64,000 nucleotides of DNA from Rhodobium gokarnense. GTDB lineage: Bacteria; Pseudomonadota; Alphaproteobacteria; Rhizobiales; Rhodobiaceae. Below are positions 25,571 to 33,622 of the stretch, piece by piece. Numbering within the stretch: the stretch's first letter is position 1; each line of letters begins with the position of its first letter. Location: assembly GCF_025961475.1 (NCBI RefSeq), contig NZ_JAOQNS010000002.1, positions 496,001 to 560,000 on the forward strand, in the 5' to 3' direction. Under the pieces are notes generated by a model, which saw nothing but the letters and a program-made list of their open reading frames with translations, was not told the DNA's origin and searched no databases. The translations under genes were made by a program, and so were the position numbers.

Positions 25571-26986
25571 TCAGCGCCCGTGCGGCAGGGTCACGCTGAC
25601 CTCGACGCCGTCGGTGCGGCCGGTTGCCGGCGATCTGAGGTCGAGTGTCGCCGCCGCGCGTTCGCAAATGGTGCGCACGATGGCAAGGCCGAGGCCGCTG
25701 CCGTCGACCGTTCCGGCGGAGCGGGCAAAGCGCGCCGTCAGCCGGGTCAACTCGTCCGGCGGGATCACGGCCCCCGCATTGGCGACCGTGAGGCGGCCGG
25801 GTGCGATGAGGGAAACCGTCACGGGCGCATCCGCCGCGCCGTGTTTCAGGGCGTTCTCGACCAAATTGCGCGCCAGGATGCCGAAGGCATCCGGGTCGAG
25901 GTCGGAGAGCACCGGGTCGTCGGCCATCGTCAGGTCGAGCCGCCCGGCGGCGTTGCAGCGCTCGAAATCCTGCACGATCATCTTCAGGATCGGCCGCATG
26001 TCGCTCGCCGTATCGGTGCGCAGCCGGGCGCCCTCGGCCCGGGCAAGCTGCATCAGCTTTTCCGACAGGCTGTTGAGCCGCTTCAATGTGGTCTCGATCT
26101 CGCCGGCGCGGGCGGCGGCGCTCTCGTCCTTCGTTTCGGCCTTCAGCCGCTGCGCCTGGGCGATGGCGCCGGCAACGGGCGTGCGCAATTCGTGGGCGGC
26201 GTTGGCGGCAAAGCTGCGCTCCGCCTCGAAGGCGGCCTTGAGGCGGGCAAACAGCGCATTGATGCTGCCGACGATCGGCGTCAGCTCGCTCGGCAGGCCG
26301 TGGTCGGCAACGGGAGAAAGGTGCCGCGCGTCCCGGTCGCCGAGGTCGTCGCGCAGCTTGCGCACGGGCGTCAGGCTGCCGCGCACGACGAAGAAGATGG
26401 CGAGGATGCTGAGCGGAATGACGGCGAGCAGCGGCCAACTAAGCCCCATCGCCATTTCCCGCGCCACGGCGGCGCGCCGCGACAGGGGCTCGGCCATGAC
26501 GATATAGACGTCGCGCCGGCGCGTGCGGTCGTAGAAGAACTTGTAGCCCTTGGCCTCGAAAAACCCTTCGCGCTCGAACGGCGGAAAGAAGGACGGGTCG
26601 ACGCCGTCGGAAATCGCGATGACCTCTCGCGCCTCGTCGAAGATCGCATAGCGATAATTGTCCCGGGCCTCCGGCAGGCTGTCTTCGATATCCGGCGGCG
26701 GGCTGCCGTCCCCGGGCCGCGCTTCCTCCTGCCATCGCCGCCCGCCCCAGCCGCGGCCTCTACCTCGACCTTGTCCCCAGCCGCGCCCCGGTCCGGGGGG
26801 CCGTCGGCCATGCATGACCAGCGGCAACATCCGGTGCGCGGTGTCCCGCAGCGCCGCGTCGAACACCACCTCCATCTCGCGCTGGAGCTGCTTGGCCATG
26901 ATCGCGGCGGCCGCCAGCCACAGAAGCGTGACCGCGACGCCGAGCGCCAGCGCCAGCCTGAGGAGAAGCGAGCGCGGGCCTTTCAT
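25571..26986 (-). CDS. sensor histidine kinase with Gly/Arg/Trp-rich periplasmic segment
   Basis: A 471-residue QseC/PmrB-type kinase. Membrane helices lie near 8-30 and 185-201 with a sensor region between. Residues about 61-85 are a low-complexity tract dominated by Gly, Arg and Trp (for example GRGWGQGRGRGRGWGG), much like the exported Gly/Trp-rich protein encoded divergently from its operon. The phosphoacceptor is His265 (ANAAHELRTPVAG); the ATP site shows NLVENALKHG and GSGLGLAIVRTI. It overlaps the response regulator gene by four bases. The longer frame upstream is only the regulator's shadow. Confidence 0.88.
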   Translation of the reverse strand: MKGPRSLLLRLALALGVAVTLLWLAAAAIMAKQLQREMEVVFDAALRDTAHRMLPLVMHGRRPPGPGRGWGQGRGRGRGWGGRRWQEEARPGDGSPPPDIEDSLPEARDNYRYAIFDEAREVIAISDGVDPSFFPPFEREGFFEAKGYKFFYDRTRRRDVYIVMAEPLSRRAAVAREMAMGLSWPLLAVIPLSILAIFFVVRGSLTPVRKLRDDLGDRDARHLSPVADHGLPSELTPIVGSINALFARLKAAFEAERSFAANAAHELRTPVAGAIAQAQRLKAETKDESAAARAGEIETTLKRLNSLSEKLMQLARAEGARLRTDTASDMRPILKMIVQDFERCNAAGRLDLTMADDPVLSDLDPDAFGILARNLVENALKHGAADAPVTVSLIAPGRLTVANAGAVIPPDELTRLTARFARSAGTVDGSGLGLAIVRTICERAAATLDLRSPATGRTDGVEVSVTLPHGR

Positions 26987-27642
26987 GGAGTGGCCAGCCG
27001 GTAGCCGAGGCCGCGCTCGGTCTCGATCAGTTCCCGGCCGAGCTTCTTGCGCAACCGGCTGATATGGACCTCGATGGTGTTGCTCTCGATGATGTCGTCG
27101 AAGCTGTAGAGGTGCTCTTCCAATTGGGTCTTCGACAACAGGCGGCCCTTGGCCTGCACGAAGGCCTCGAACAGCGCCCATTCCCGTGCCGTCAGCGTCA
27201 CCGGCGTTCTGTCGCGCCTGACCGTCTTGGCGGCAAGATCGACCTCCAGCGAACCCAGATGCACCAGCGGGTTCGGATTGCCCGTATAGCGCCGGGCGAC
27301 CGAGCCGATGCGGGCGGAGAGTTCTGAGAGGTCGAAGGGCTTCACCATATAGTCGTCGGCGCCGGCATTGAGCCCCTCGATCCGGTCCGACACCTGGTCG
27401 AGCGCGGTCAGGATGATGACGGGCGTCGCGTCGCCGCGCGCCCGGAGCGCCTTCAGGAACGGGATCCCCCGTCCGTCCGGCAGCATCAGGTCGAGGAGCA
27501 CCAGGTCGAAGACGCCGACGGCGAGCGTTTCCTCGGCCATGTCGAGACGCGTCGCCCAGTCGGCCGAATGGCCGTCGGCCTTGAGCTGGTCGTGCACGGC
27601 GGCGCCGAGCACCGTGTCGTCCTCGACGAGAAGGATTCGCAT
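26983..27642 (-). CDS. OmpR-family response regulator
   Basis: A 219-residue regulator with a receiver domain (acidic pair in VEDD, phosphorylated Asp51 in LLDLMLPDG, Lys in MVKPFDL) and a C-terminal winged helix (SNTIEVHISRLRKKLG). It resembles QseB/PmrA/TctD. It is first in its operon and partners the overlapping kinase. It is divergent from the Gly/Trp-rich exported protein, the most likely local target. Confidence 0.9.
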   Translation of the reverse strand: MRILLVEDDTVLGAAVHDQLKADGHSADWATRLDMAEETLAVGVFDLVLLDLMLPDGRGIPFLKALRARGDATPVIILTALDQVSDRIEGLNAGADDYMVKPFDLSELSARIGSVARRYTGNPNPLVHLGSLEVDLAAKTVRRDRTPVTLTAREWALFEAFVQAKGRLLSKTQLEEHLYSFDDIIESNTIEVHISRLRKKLGRELIETERGLGYRLATP

Positions 27643-27693
27643 GGGTGTTCCTTTGTCGCGAACCACCCTACTGCGCCCCGATCCTGACAGGAA

Positions 27694-27733
27694 GCTGAAG
27701 CGGTTTTTCGTCCCTCGTCAGCAACGCTTCAGC
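27694..27733. promoter_or_regulatory. inverted repeat in the divergent promoter region
   Basis: GCTGAAGCG at 27694-27702 and CGCTTCAGC at 27725-27733 are exact inverted copies 22 bases apart, midway between the response regulator and the Gly/Trp-rich gene. The left arm is also part of a short direct repeat (GAAGCTGAAGC). It could bind the response regulator or fold in the mRNA. Confidence 0.4.
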
Positions 27734-27778
27734 CCCGCAGAGGAGGGTTTGGCTACCGATCCACCAAAGGAGGTTGCC

Positions 27779-28186
27779 ATGAAACCCGCACTGAAGACCC
27801 TTCTCGCAGCAACGGTGCTCGCCGTGTCGCTGTCGCCCTTTGCCGGGGCGTCGGCCCAGACGTCGCAGCAGCCCGCCGCCAATGCCCAGACCCAGCAGCA
27901 GACCGTGCCGGTCCAGGCGCAGCCCGGCCCGAACACCTACGGTCAGCCCGGTCCCGGATGGGGCGGCCGTGGCTGGGGCGGCCCCGGTTGGGGTGGTCCC
28001 GGTTGGCGCGGGCAAGGCTGGAATGGTCAGGGCTGGCGTGGCCGCGGCTGGGGCGGTCCCGGCTGGGGCCGCGGCGGATGCTATCGCGGACGCGGCTACG
28101 GCCGGGGCGGCTATGGCTACGGTTACGGACGCCGCGGCTACGGCTATGGCGGCTGCCGCGGCAATTGCCCCGGCTGGTCTTACTAG
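27779..28186 (+). CDS. exported Gly/Trp/Arg/Tyr-rich low-complexity protein
   Basis: A 135-residue protein with a signal peptide (LKTLLAATVLAVSLSPFAGA, cleavage near ASAQ), a Gln/Ala/Pro-rich middle, and a C-terminal half of GWGG, GWRG, GYGRGGYGYG repeats with three Cys at the end (GGCYRG, YGGCRGNCPGW). A strong ribosome site (AAAGGAGG at 27767-27773) and a terminator after it suggest high expression. It is divergent from a two-component system whose kinase carries a similar Gly/Arg/Trp tract. Function unknown; an envelope or extracellular matrix-like protein is possible. Confidence 0.8.
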   Translation: MKPALKTLLAATVLAVSLSPFAGASAQTSQQPAANAQTQQQTVPVQAQPGPNTYGQPGPGWGGRGWGGPGWGGPGWRGQGWNGQGWRGRGWGGPGWGRGGCYRGRGYGRGGYGYGYGRRGYGYGGCRGNCPGWSY

Positions 28187-28201
28187 GAGTTCCCCGCCGG
28201 T

Positions 28202-28226
28202 GCCGGATGTGCTCGTAGCATCCGGC
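28202..28226 (+). terminator. stem-loop downstream of the Gly/Trp-rich gene
   Basis: GCCGGATG at 28202-28209 pairs exactly with CATCCGGC at 28219-28226 across a 9-base loop. No T-run follows. It is the first of two hairpins after the gene. Confidence 0.45.
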
Positions 28227-28253
28227 GCCGGCCCGCCTTTCCGAGCAAAAAGA

Positions 28254-28286
28254 AATGCCCGCCGGCGATGTTGGCGGGCACTTTTG
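28254..28286. terminator. bidirectional rho-independent terminator
   Basis: TGCCCGCC (28256-28263) pairs with GGCGGGCA (28273-28280), preceded by AAAAAGAAA and followed by CTTTTGT. It can end transcription in both directions. Confidence 0.7.
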
Positions 28287-28306
28287 TGTCTGGGAAGAAG
28301 AAAAGG

Positions 28307-28335
28307 CCCTCCGCCGACCGCATGCCGGCGGAGGG
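28307..28335 (-). terminator. terminator of the DUF4405 gene
   Basis: CCCTCCGCCG (28307-28316) pairs with CGGCGGAGGG (28326-28335). On the minus strand the stem is followed by CCTTTTCTTCTT, just after the stop of the DUF4405 gene. Confidence 0.65.
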
Positions 28336-28343
28336 GTTATTGC

Positions 28344-28841
28344 CTACTGAGCCTTGGCGGTCAGTGCCCTTGCCATATCCATCATCGACTTGCCGGAGCC
28401 TTCGGCGATGGCATTGAGGGACTGGCCCGGCGCAAGCTTGTAGCCGGCGGCGGCGAGCTTTTGCGTCAGCGCCTCTTCGGTGGTGCCGAGCGCCGGGGCG
28501 ACCTCGGCGGGCGTGTGCTGCATGATCTGGCGCGACAGCGCAAAGACCGGCGGGCCGCCGCGGCCGGCATTGCCGGTCGGAATGAAGAAGATCGCCGAGG
28601 CGAGCACCGAGACGACGGCGGAGAGGAACAGCGGGCGTCCCTTCAGGTAGAGCGTCATCGGCCGCCAGTTGCGCCAGACATGGAGCACGAAGGGGATGAT
28701 GAGCACCATCGACAGCCATTCGTGGATGCCGTGGAAGGCCGACGGGCCGACATGGAAGAAAAGGGCGATGCCGGAGACCAGCGAGACGATGAAAAGGGTG
28801 ATCGTCGCTGGCGTTGCATAGCGCATCAGGAGAGCGGTCAT
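28344..28841 (-). CDS. DUF4405 membrane protein
   Basis: A 165-residue protein with three hydrophobic helices (ATPATITLFIVSLVSGIALF, EWLSMVLIIPFVLHVWRNW, LFLSAVVSVLASAIFFIPTG). His residues in the helices (FHVGPSAFHGIHEW, VLHVWRNW) resemble heme-ligating positions in DUF4405 and cytochrome b561-like proteins. The C-terminal ~65 residues are soluble and helical (TTEEALTQKLAAAG). Its electron partner is not apparent; no gene upstream overlaps it. Confidence 0.75.
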   Translation of the reverse strand: MTALLMRYATPATITLFIVSLVSGIALFFHVGPSAFHGIHEWLSMVLIIPFVLHVWRNWRPMTLYLKGRPLFLSAVVSVLASAIFFIPTGNAGRGGPPVFALSRQIMQHTPAEVAPALGTTEEALTQKLAAAGYKLAPGQSLNAIAEGSGKSMMDMARALTAKAQ

Positions 28842-29065
28842 TTCGGGTATTCCTGTTTCTCGGACGCGTTTTTCGCGAAGCCGGTGGGAGAACGGCAGGT
28901 CCGGGCGCATCGCCCGGCCTCGGAAACGAGAAAACCCCTTCTGCCTGACGGGAGGCTTAAGCGCGATCCGCGATGGCGATTTTTTTGAAGGAGAGGAGCC
29001 GTCGGGCCGCTGAAGAGCCCGGCGCCGGGACATCGCGCTGAGGAAACGGGGCCTTGGGGAAGGCC

Positions 29066-30907
29066 CTAAGCAGTCCGCGCGGCCACGGACGCCATGTAGC
29101 TGCGCCAGCCGCCGAAGGCGGTGATCTCCGTCGCCCCCTTGAGCCCGGCGGCCTCGCACAGGAACCCCTTGACCTCTTCGCCGCCCTCAAGGGTCAGCGT
29201 GCCGATGCCGAGCGGGCTTTTGACGCCGTCCATGAAGGCGCCGAATTGGCGTTTCGGAACGGCCCAGGTCTCCAGATCTATCGCCGCGCCGGCGCCGTCG
29301 CGCACCAGCCCCGGCTTGAAGGGTGGCCCGCCGGCAAGGGCATGGAGGCGATAGAAGGGTGCGGTGCGGGCGGCGCGCAGGAACCGTGCGCCGAGCCGCG
29401 TCAGTTCGCCATTCAGCGGCATCCCCGACATATGCGCGCCGACGACGGCAAGCTCGATCTCGTCCTCCGCCGGCCCGAAGGGCAGGGCAGCGGCCTGCGG
29501 CAGCGGCGCCCCGGTCGCGCCGAGCGTCGGTGCGGAAAGCGCATGGATCTCGCGCGCCAGCGCTGCGATGGCGGCGTCCCGGTCGGCACGGGCCAAAAGC
29601 GTGATGCTGCCGGGCCGTCCGTCCGCGCGCGGCCCCGTCGGCACGGCGATGCCGCACATGTCGAGGAGGTTGACGAAATTGGTGTAGGTGCCGAGCCGGG
29701 CATTGGTGCCGACGGGATCGGCGGCGATGTCGGCGACGGTGTAGAAGGTCGGGACGGTCGGCACGCAGAGCGCGTCGAGTGAGGCGGTGGCCGACGCGGT
29801 GATCCGTTCCAGGGCCTTCAGCCGGTAGATGCCGCGAAAGAGGTCCGCCGCGCTCATGTCGCGGCCCTTTTCGATGATCGCACGGGTGACCGGATGGACC
29901 GCCTCCGGCTGCGTTGCCAGCATCTCTTCCAGCACCACGAACCGCTCGGCCACCCAGGGGCCCTCATAGAGCATCTGCGCGGTTTCATAGAACGGCGCGA
30001 AGTCGATCTCGACGAGGTCTCCGCCGAGCGTCTCGACGAGCCGCAGGGCGTCAAGGAATGAGCGCTCCTGATCGGCGTCGCCGAAGAATTCCCGCGAGGC
30101 GGCATCGGGAATGCCGATGCGGAACGCCGGTGGCGGCCCGGAGAGGGGGCTGGTCGCGAAGTTGCGCGAATAGGCATCTGCCGGATCGGGACGGGCGGCG
30201 ACCCGGTACGCCCGATAGGCGTCGTCGACGGTGAGCGCCAGCACCGAGACCGTGTCGAGGGACCGGCAGGCCGGCACGACGCCGGTGGAGGAAATCGCGC
30301 CGAGCGTCGGCTTCAGGCCGACGATGTTGTTGTAGGCGGCGGGCACGCGGCCGGAGCCGGCAGTGTCTGTCCCGAGCGCGAAGGCAACGATGCCGCGGGA
30401 AACGGCAACGGCCGAGCCGGAGCTGGACCCGCCTGGGGCGAGAGCCGGATCGACTGCGTTGCGCGGCGCTGGAAACGGGGTGCGCACGCCGACCAGTCCG
30501 GTCGCGAACTGGTCGAGATTGGTCTTGCCGATGAGGATCGCGCCGGCCGCGCGCAGCGCCGCCACGCAAAAGGCGTCGCGCTCGGCCCGGTAGGCATAGG
30601 CAGGGCAGGCCGCCGTCGTCGTCCGGTCGCCAACGTCGATATTGTCTTTCACGGCGAACGGGATGCCCCAGAGCGGCTTTGCCGCCGGGTCGAACGGGCC
30701 GAGGGAGGCGACCGCGGCCATTAGCGCGGCGCGGCTTTCCACATGGAGGAAGATGCCGTCGTCGTCGGCCGCATCGAGGCGGCGCAAGGCCTCGTCGATG
30801 ACGGCTTCGGGCGAGAGCCCCGCGGCGTAGGCGGCATGCAGGGCGGGCACCGTGAAGGGACCGGAGACGGCCCCCTCGGCGAGAGGCGACGTTGCAAGCG
30901 TTTCCAT
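29066..30907 (-). CDS. atzF: allophanate hydrolase
   Basis: A 613-residue enzyme. The N-terminal amidase-signature domain carries the Ser-cisSer-Lys triad: Lys87 (GIPFAVKDNID), Ser162 (APGGSSSGS) and Ser185 (GTDTAGSGR). The C-terminal ~150 residues form the second domain seen in AtzF/DUR1,2-type allophanate hydrolases (GAHMSGMPLNGELTRLGARF). It converts allophanate to ammonia and CO2 in the cytoplasm. It is last in an operon with a nitrilase-family protein and an ABC transporter; no urea carboxylase is present, so allophanate may come from another route such as biuret or a carbamoyl compound. Confidence 0.9.
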   Translation of the reverse strand: METLATSPLAEGAVSGPFTVPALHAAYAAGLSPEAVIDEALRRLDAADDDGIFLHVESRAALMAAVASLGPFDPAAKPLWGIPFAVKDNIDVGDRTTTAACPAYAYRAERDAFCVAALRAAGAILIGKTNLDQFATGLVGVRTPFPAPRNAVDPALAPGGSSSGSAVAVSRGIVAFALGTDTAGSGRVPAAYNNIVGLKPTLGAISSTGVVPACRSLDTVSVLALTVDDAYRAYRVAARPDPADAYSRNFATSPLSGPPPAFRIGIPDAASREFFGDADQERSFLDALRLVETLGGDLVEIDFAPFYETAQMLYEGPWVAERFVVLEEMLATQPEAVHPVTRAIIEKGRDMSAADLFRGIYRLKALERITASATASLDALCVPTVPTFYTVADIAADPVGTNARLGTYTNFVNLLDMCGIAVPTGPRADGRPGSITLLARADRDAAIAALAREIHALSAPTLGATGAPLPQAAALPFGPAEDEIELAVVGAHMSGMPLNGELTRLGARFLRAARTAPFYRLHALAGGPPFKPGLVRDGAGAAIDLETWAVPKRQFGAFMDGVKSPLGIGTLTLEGGEEVKGFLCEAAGLKGATEITAFGGWRSYMASVAARTA

Positions 30908-30929
30908 GGCTGTCGTGGCGCTTCGGGCG

Positions 30930-32636
30930 TTATTCCGCCACGTCGGCGATGGCGGCGGCCTCGACCAGCGGCCCGTAGGTCGCCGTCAGCCGGTTGGCGA
31001 ACATGTCGACCTTCGGGATCATCTGTTTCTGCCGGCAGACGGCGAGGTCGACGAACATCGGCATGACGGCGCCCATCTTCAGCGATTTCGGGGCGACGAC
31101 ATTGATGTCCCAGTGCGGGAAGCCGTTCGGCGGGACCGCCAGGCTGCCGCCCGGATAGGGGCAGTCGAGCCGGTTGGCGAGCACCAGGGCGATGCGGTTG
31201 TCGGCCGCGCGCGGCACGGTCAGCCATTCGCGCTCCTGGGGCGTCCTAAGCGCGGCGGGCCACAGCACGATGTCGGCGGCGGCAACGCCGAGGCAGCGCG
31301 AGGCCTCCGGGAAGAGGCCGTCATAGCCCATCATGATGCCGATGCGGCCGAAGGGCGTCTCGAACACCGGGAATTCGGAGCCGGGCGAGGCCCATTTCTC
31401 CTCCTCGGCGGTGAGGTGAACCTTGCGGTAGCTGCCGATCTCGCCCTCCGGCCCGACCAGCGTCGTTGCCGGAAAGAGGCGTCCGTTGTCCTTGAGGACG
31501 CCGGGCACGGCGATGACGCAGCCATAGCGCGTGGCGATCCCGGCCGCCCGCTCCACATGGGCCGGATGGACCTTCGCCAGCTCCGCCGCCCCGGCCGCAT
31601 CGGGCATCCAGGCCGGCGAGAAGGCATATTCCGGCAGGCAAAGAACCTTCACGCCGAGCTTGGCCGTGTGGTCCAGCATATCGAAGACGTCGTCCGCGCC
31701 GGTCGTCTCCGGTCCCGGCAAAAGGTCGGCGACGTGGCTCTGGACGGCCGCGACCTTCGACGTCGCCTCGGCCGGCACGATCGGCTCGAAGGCGACCTTT
31801 GAGACCGGCGTCTCGTCATAGGGCGTCTTGAGGATGCCGTAGGCGTCGGGGCGCCGGTCGGCGATCTTGTTGCTGGCGCCGTAGACGCGCTTGTGCCGGG
31901 CCGCGGCAAGGTCGATGTCGGCGACCGCCACCCCGTGGGTATCGTAGGGAATGGAGGTGACGACGCGGCCCTCCGGGTCGGCGATCATGCTGCCGCCCGG
32001 ATAGTAGATCGAGCGCTCGTAGCCGGCCTTGGTGGCGGCGACCAGCCAGATGCCGTTCTCGAAGGCGCGGGCCGGGCCCCACATGTCCGCCTGGTCCATG
32101 GCGAAGAAGTTGGCCATGTCGACGATCACCTCGGCGCCCTGCAGGGCGAGCGAGCGGGCGATTTCCGGAATGCGGCCGTCGAAGCAGATGAGGAGGCCGA
32201 TGCGCCCGAGGTCGGTGTCGACCACCGGGCAGCCGCGCTCGCCGAAGGCGAACCAGTTCTGGTCGTGGGTGGCGAGGAACTGCTTGTGGTAGTGCACGGC
32301 GACCTGGCCGTCGCGGTCCAGCATCAGGCCGGTGTTGAAGATCTTGTCGCCGTCCTTTTCCGTGATGCCGCTGGCGATATAGATGCCGTGCTTCTTGCAA
32401 AGGCTCGCCATCGCCGTGACGAACGGCCCGCCGGGGATCGGCTCGGCGAGTTCCGCGCAGTGTTCCGGGGAATCGAAGAGGTAGCCGGTGTCCATGCATT
32501 CCGGCAGGACGACGAGTTCGGCGCCCTGGCGGACGGCCTCGTCCACATAGGTCGTCATCAGCGCGATGTTGTGGTCGAAATCGCCGAGCTTGGCGAGGGT
32601 CTGGACGACGGCGGCGCGAAAGACGGACTTAGGCAT
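30930..32636 (-). CDS. tandem carbon-nitrogen hydrolase, second domain inactive
   Basis: A 568-residue fusion of two nitrilase-superfamily domains. The first (about 5-250) has the intact triad Glu46 (VLPECMDTGY), Lys118 (HYHKQFL) and Cys151 (LICFDGRIPE). The second (about 293-560) keeps Glu336 (LPEYAF) and Lys405 (YRKVHL) but has Gly437 in IGIMMGYDG where the Cys should be (codon GGC, 31328-31326), so it cannot form the thioester. Single-domain members are usually 270-340 residues. The dead domain may regulate or bind substrate. Between ABC transporter and AtzF genes, it probably cleaves an imported amide, carbamoyl or nitrile compound. Confidence 0.85.
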   Translation of the reverse strand: MPKSVFRAAVVQTLAKLGDFDHNIALMTTYVDEAVRQGAELVVLPECMDTGYLFDSPEHCAELAEPIPGGPFVTAMASLCKKHGIYIASGITEKDGDKIFNTGLMLDRDGQVAVHYHKQFLATHDQNWFAFGERGCPVVDTDLGRIGLLICFDGRIPEIARSLALQGAEVIVDMANFFAMDQADMWGPARAFENGIWLVAATKAGYERSIYYPGGSMIADPEGRVVTSIPYDTHGVAVADIDLAAARHKRVYGASNKIADRRPDAYGILKTPYDETPVSKVAFEPIVPAEATSKVAAVQSHVADLLPGPETTGADDVFDMLDHTAKLGVKVLCLPEYAFSPAWMPDAAGAAELAKVHPAHVERAAGIATRYGCVIAVPGVLKDNGRLFPATTLVGPEGEIGSYRKVHLTAEEEKWASPGSEFPVFETPFGRIGIMMGYDGLFPEASRCLGVAAADIVLWPAALRTPQEREWLTVPRAADNRIALVLANRLDCPYPGGSLAVPPNGFPHWDINVVAPKSLKMGAVMPMFVDLAVCRQKQMIPKVDMFANRLTATYGPLVEAAAIADVAE

Positions 32637-32681
32637 CTGGATGCTTCCCTTGTTCGGGTTTCTCGTTGGGGTGTTGCGGCC

Positions 32682-33572
32682 TCAGCGGACCGCCGCTTCG
32701 CGCTGGAACACCTTCAGGCAATGGCTTTTCAGGTCGACGAAGTGCGGATCGGCGACCGCTTCGGTGCCGCGCGGCCAGGCGAGGTCGATGTCGACGATTT
32801 CCGCGACGCGGGTCGGCCGCCGGGTCAGCAGCAGCACCTTGTCGGCAAGCTGCACGGCCTCTTCCAGGTCGTGGGAGACGAGGAGCATCGTCGTCCCGGT
32901 CTTCAGGAAAATCTTCTGCAACTGCTCGCGCATCGACAGGGTCATTTCGTAGTCGAGGGCGGAGAACGGCTCGTCGAGGAACAGCACCTCCGGATCGGTG
33001 ACCAGCGCGCGCAGGATCGAGACCGTCTGCTGCTGGCCGCCGGACAGCTGGTAGGGGTAGGCGTTGAGGTCGATGTTGATCTCGAAGTCGGCGAGCAGTT
33101 CCTCGATGCGGGCGTCCTGCTCGCGGCGCTTGAGGCCCATGATCTTCAGCGGGTAGCGGATGTTGTCGATCGACCGGAACCACGGGAACAGCGCCTCCCG
33201 GTAGTTCTGGAAGACGTAGGAGATCCGCGTCTGGGCGATCGTCTTGCCGTCATAGAGGACGCGGCCGGCGTCGAACGGCATCAGGCCGGAGATCAGGTTG
33301 ATCAGCGTGCTCTTGCCGCAGCCATTCGGCCCGAACACCGAGATCATCTTGCCTTCCGGCAGGCTGAGGGTGAAGTCCCGGTAGACCACATCCCGGCCGA
33401 ACGACTTGCTGAGCCCTTCGATGGTGATGAAGGTCTGTCGTTTGCCGGAAGCGGGCGGCGTCGCGGTGCCGTCCGCCGCCTGCTGCCGGGAAGACGGCGC
33501 GACGGGTGTCGCGTCGCCTTCTCCGGTGCGGCCGGTGTGTTTCCTTGCGTTCAGCATTGCGGTGACGTTCAT
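32682..33572 (-). CDS. ABC transporter ATPase, SsuB/TauB/NrtD type
   Basis: A 296-residue ATPase: Walker A FGPNGCGKST, Q-loop FQNYREALFPW, signature LSGGQQQT, Walker B VLFLDEPFSALD, switch His VSHDLEEA. The type serves nitrate, sulfonate, taurine and pyrimidine-like solutes. The first ~45 residues before the ABC fold are an unusual disordered Ala/Thr/Ser extension, so an internal start is possible. Same operon as the binding protein and permease. Confidence 0.88.
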   Translation of the reverse strand: MNVTAMLNARKHTGRTGEGDATPVAPSSRQQAADGTATPPASGKRQTFITIEGLSKSFGRDVVYRDFTLSLPEGKMISVFGPNGCGKSTLINLISGLMPFDAGRVLYDGKTIAQTRISYVFQNYREALFPWFRSIDNIRYPLKIMGLKRREQDARIEELLADFEINIDLNAYPYQLSGGQQQTVSILRALVTDPEVLFLDEPFSALDYEMTLSMREQLQKIFLKTGTTMLLVSHDLEEAVQLADKVLLLTRRPTRVAEIVDIDLAWPRGTEAVADPHFVDLKSHCLKVFQREAAVR

Positions 33573-33622
33573 GCTCGCAAAGTTCCCTTTCGCGGGGCTG
33601 TCCTACGGGCGGCCGGTCGGCT

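Noticed and set aside
25541-25571. Rho-independent terminator between the StcD-like and kinase genes
   Set aside because: The GAGGGGAGGG / CTTCCCTC pairing is imperfect and no T-run follows on either strand.
23331-26438. Minus-strand open frame of over 1000 codons
   Set aside because: It runs antisense through the ABC ATPase and StcD-like genes and out of frame through the kinase gene; no coherent domains. Shadow of GC-rich coding DNA.
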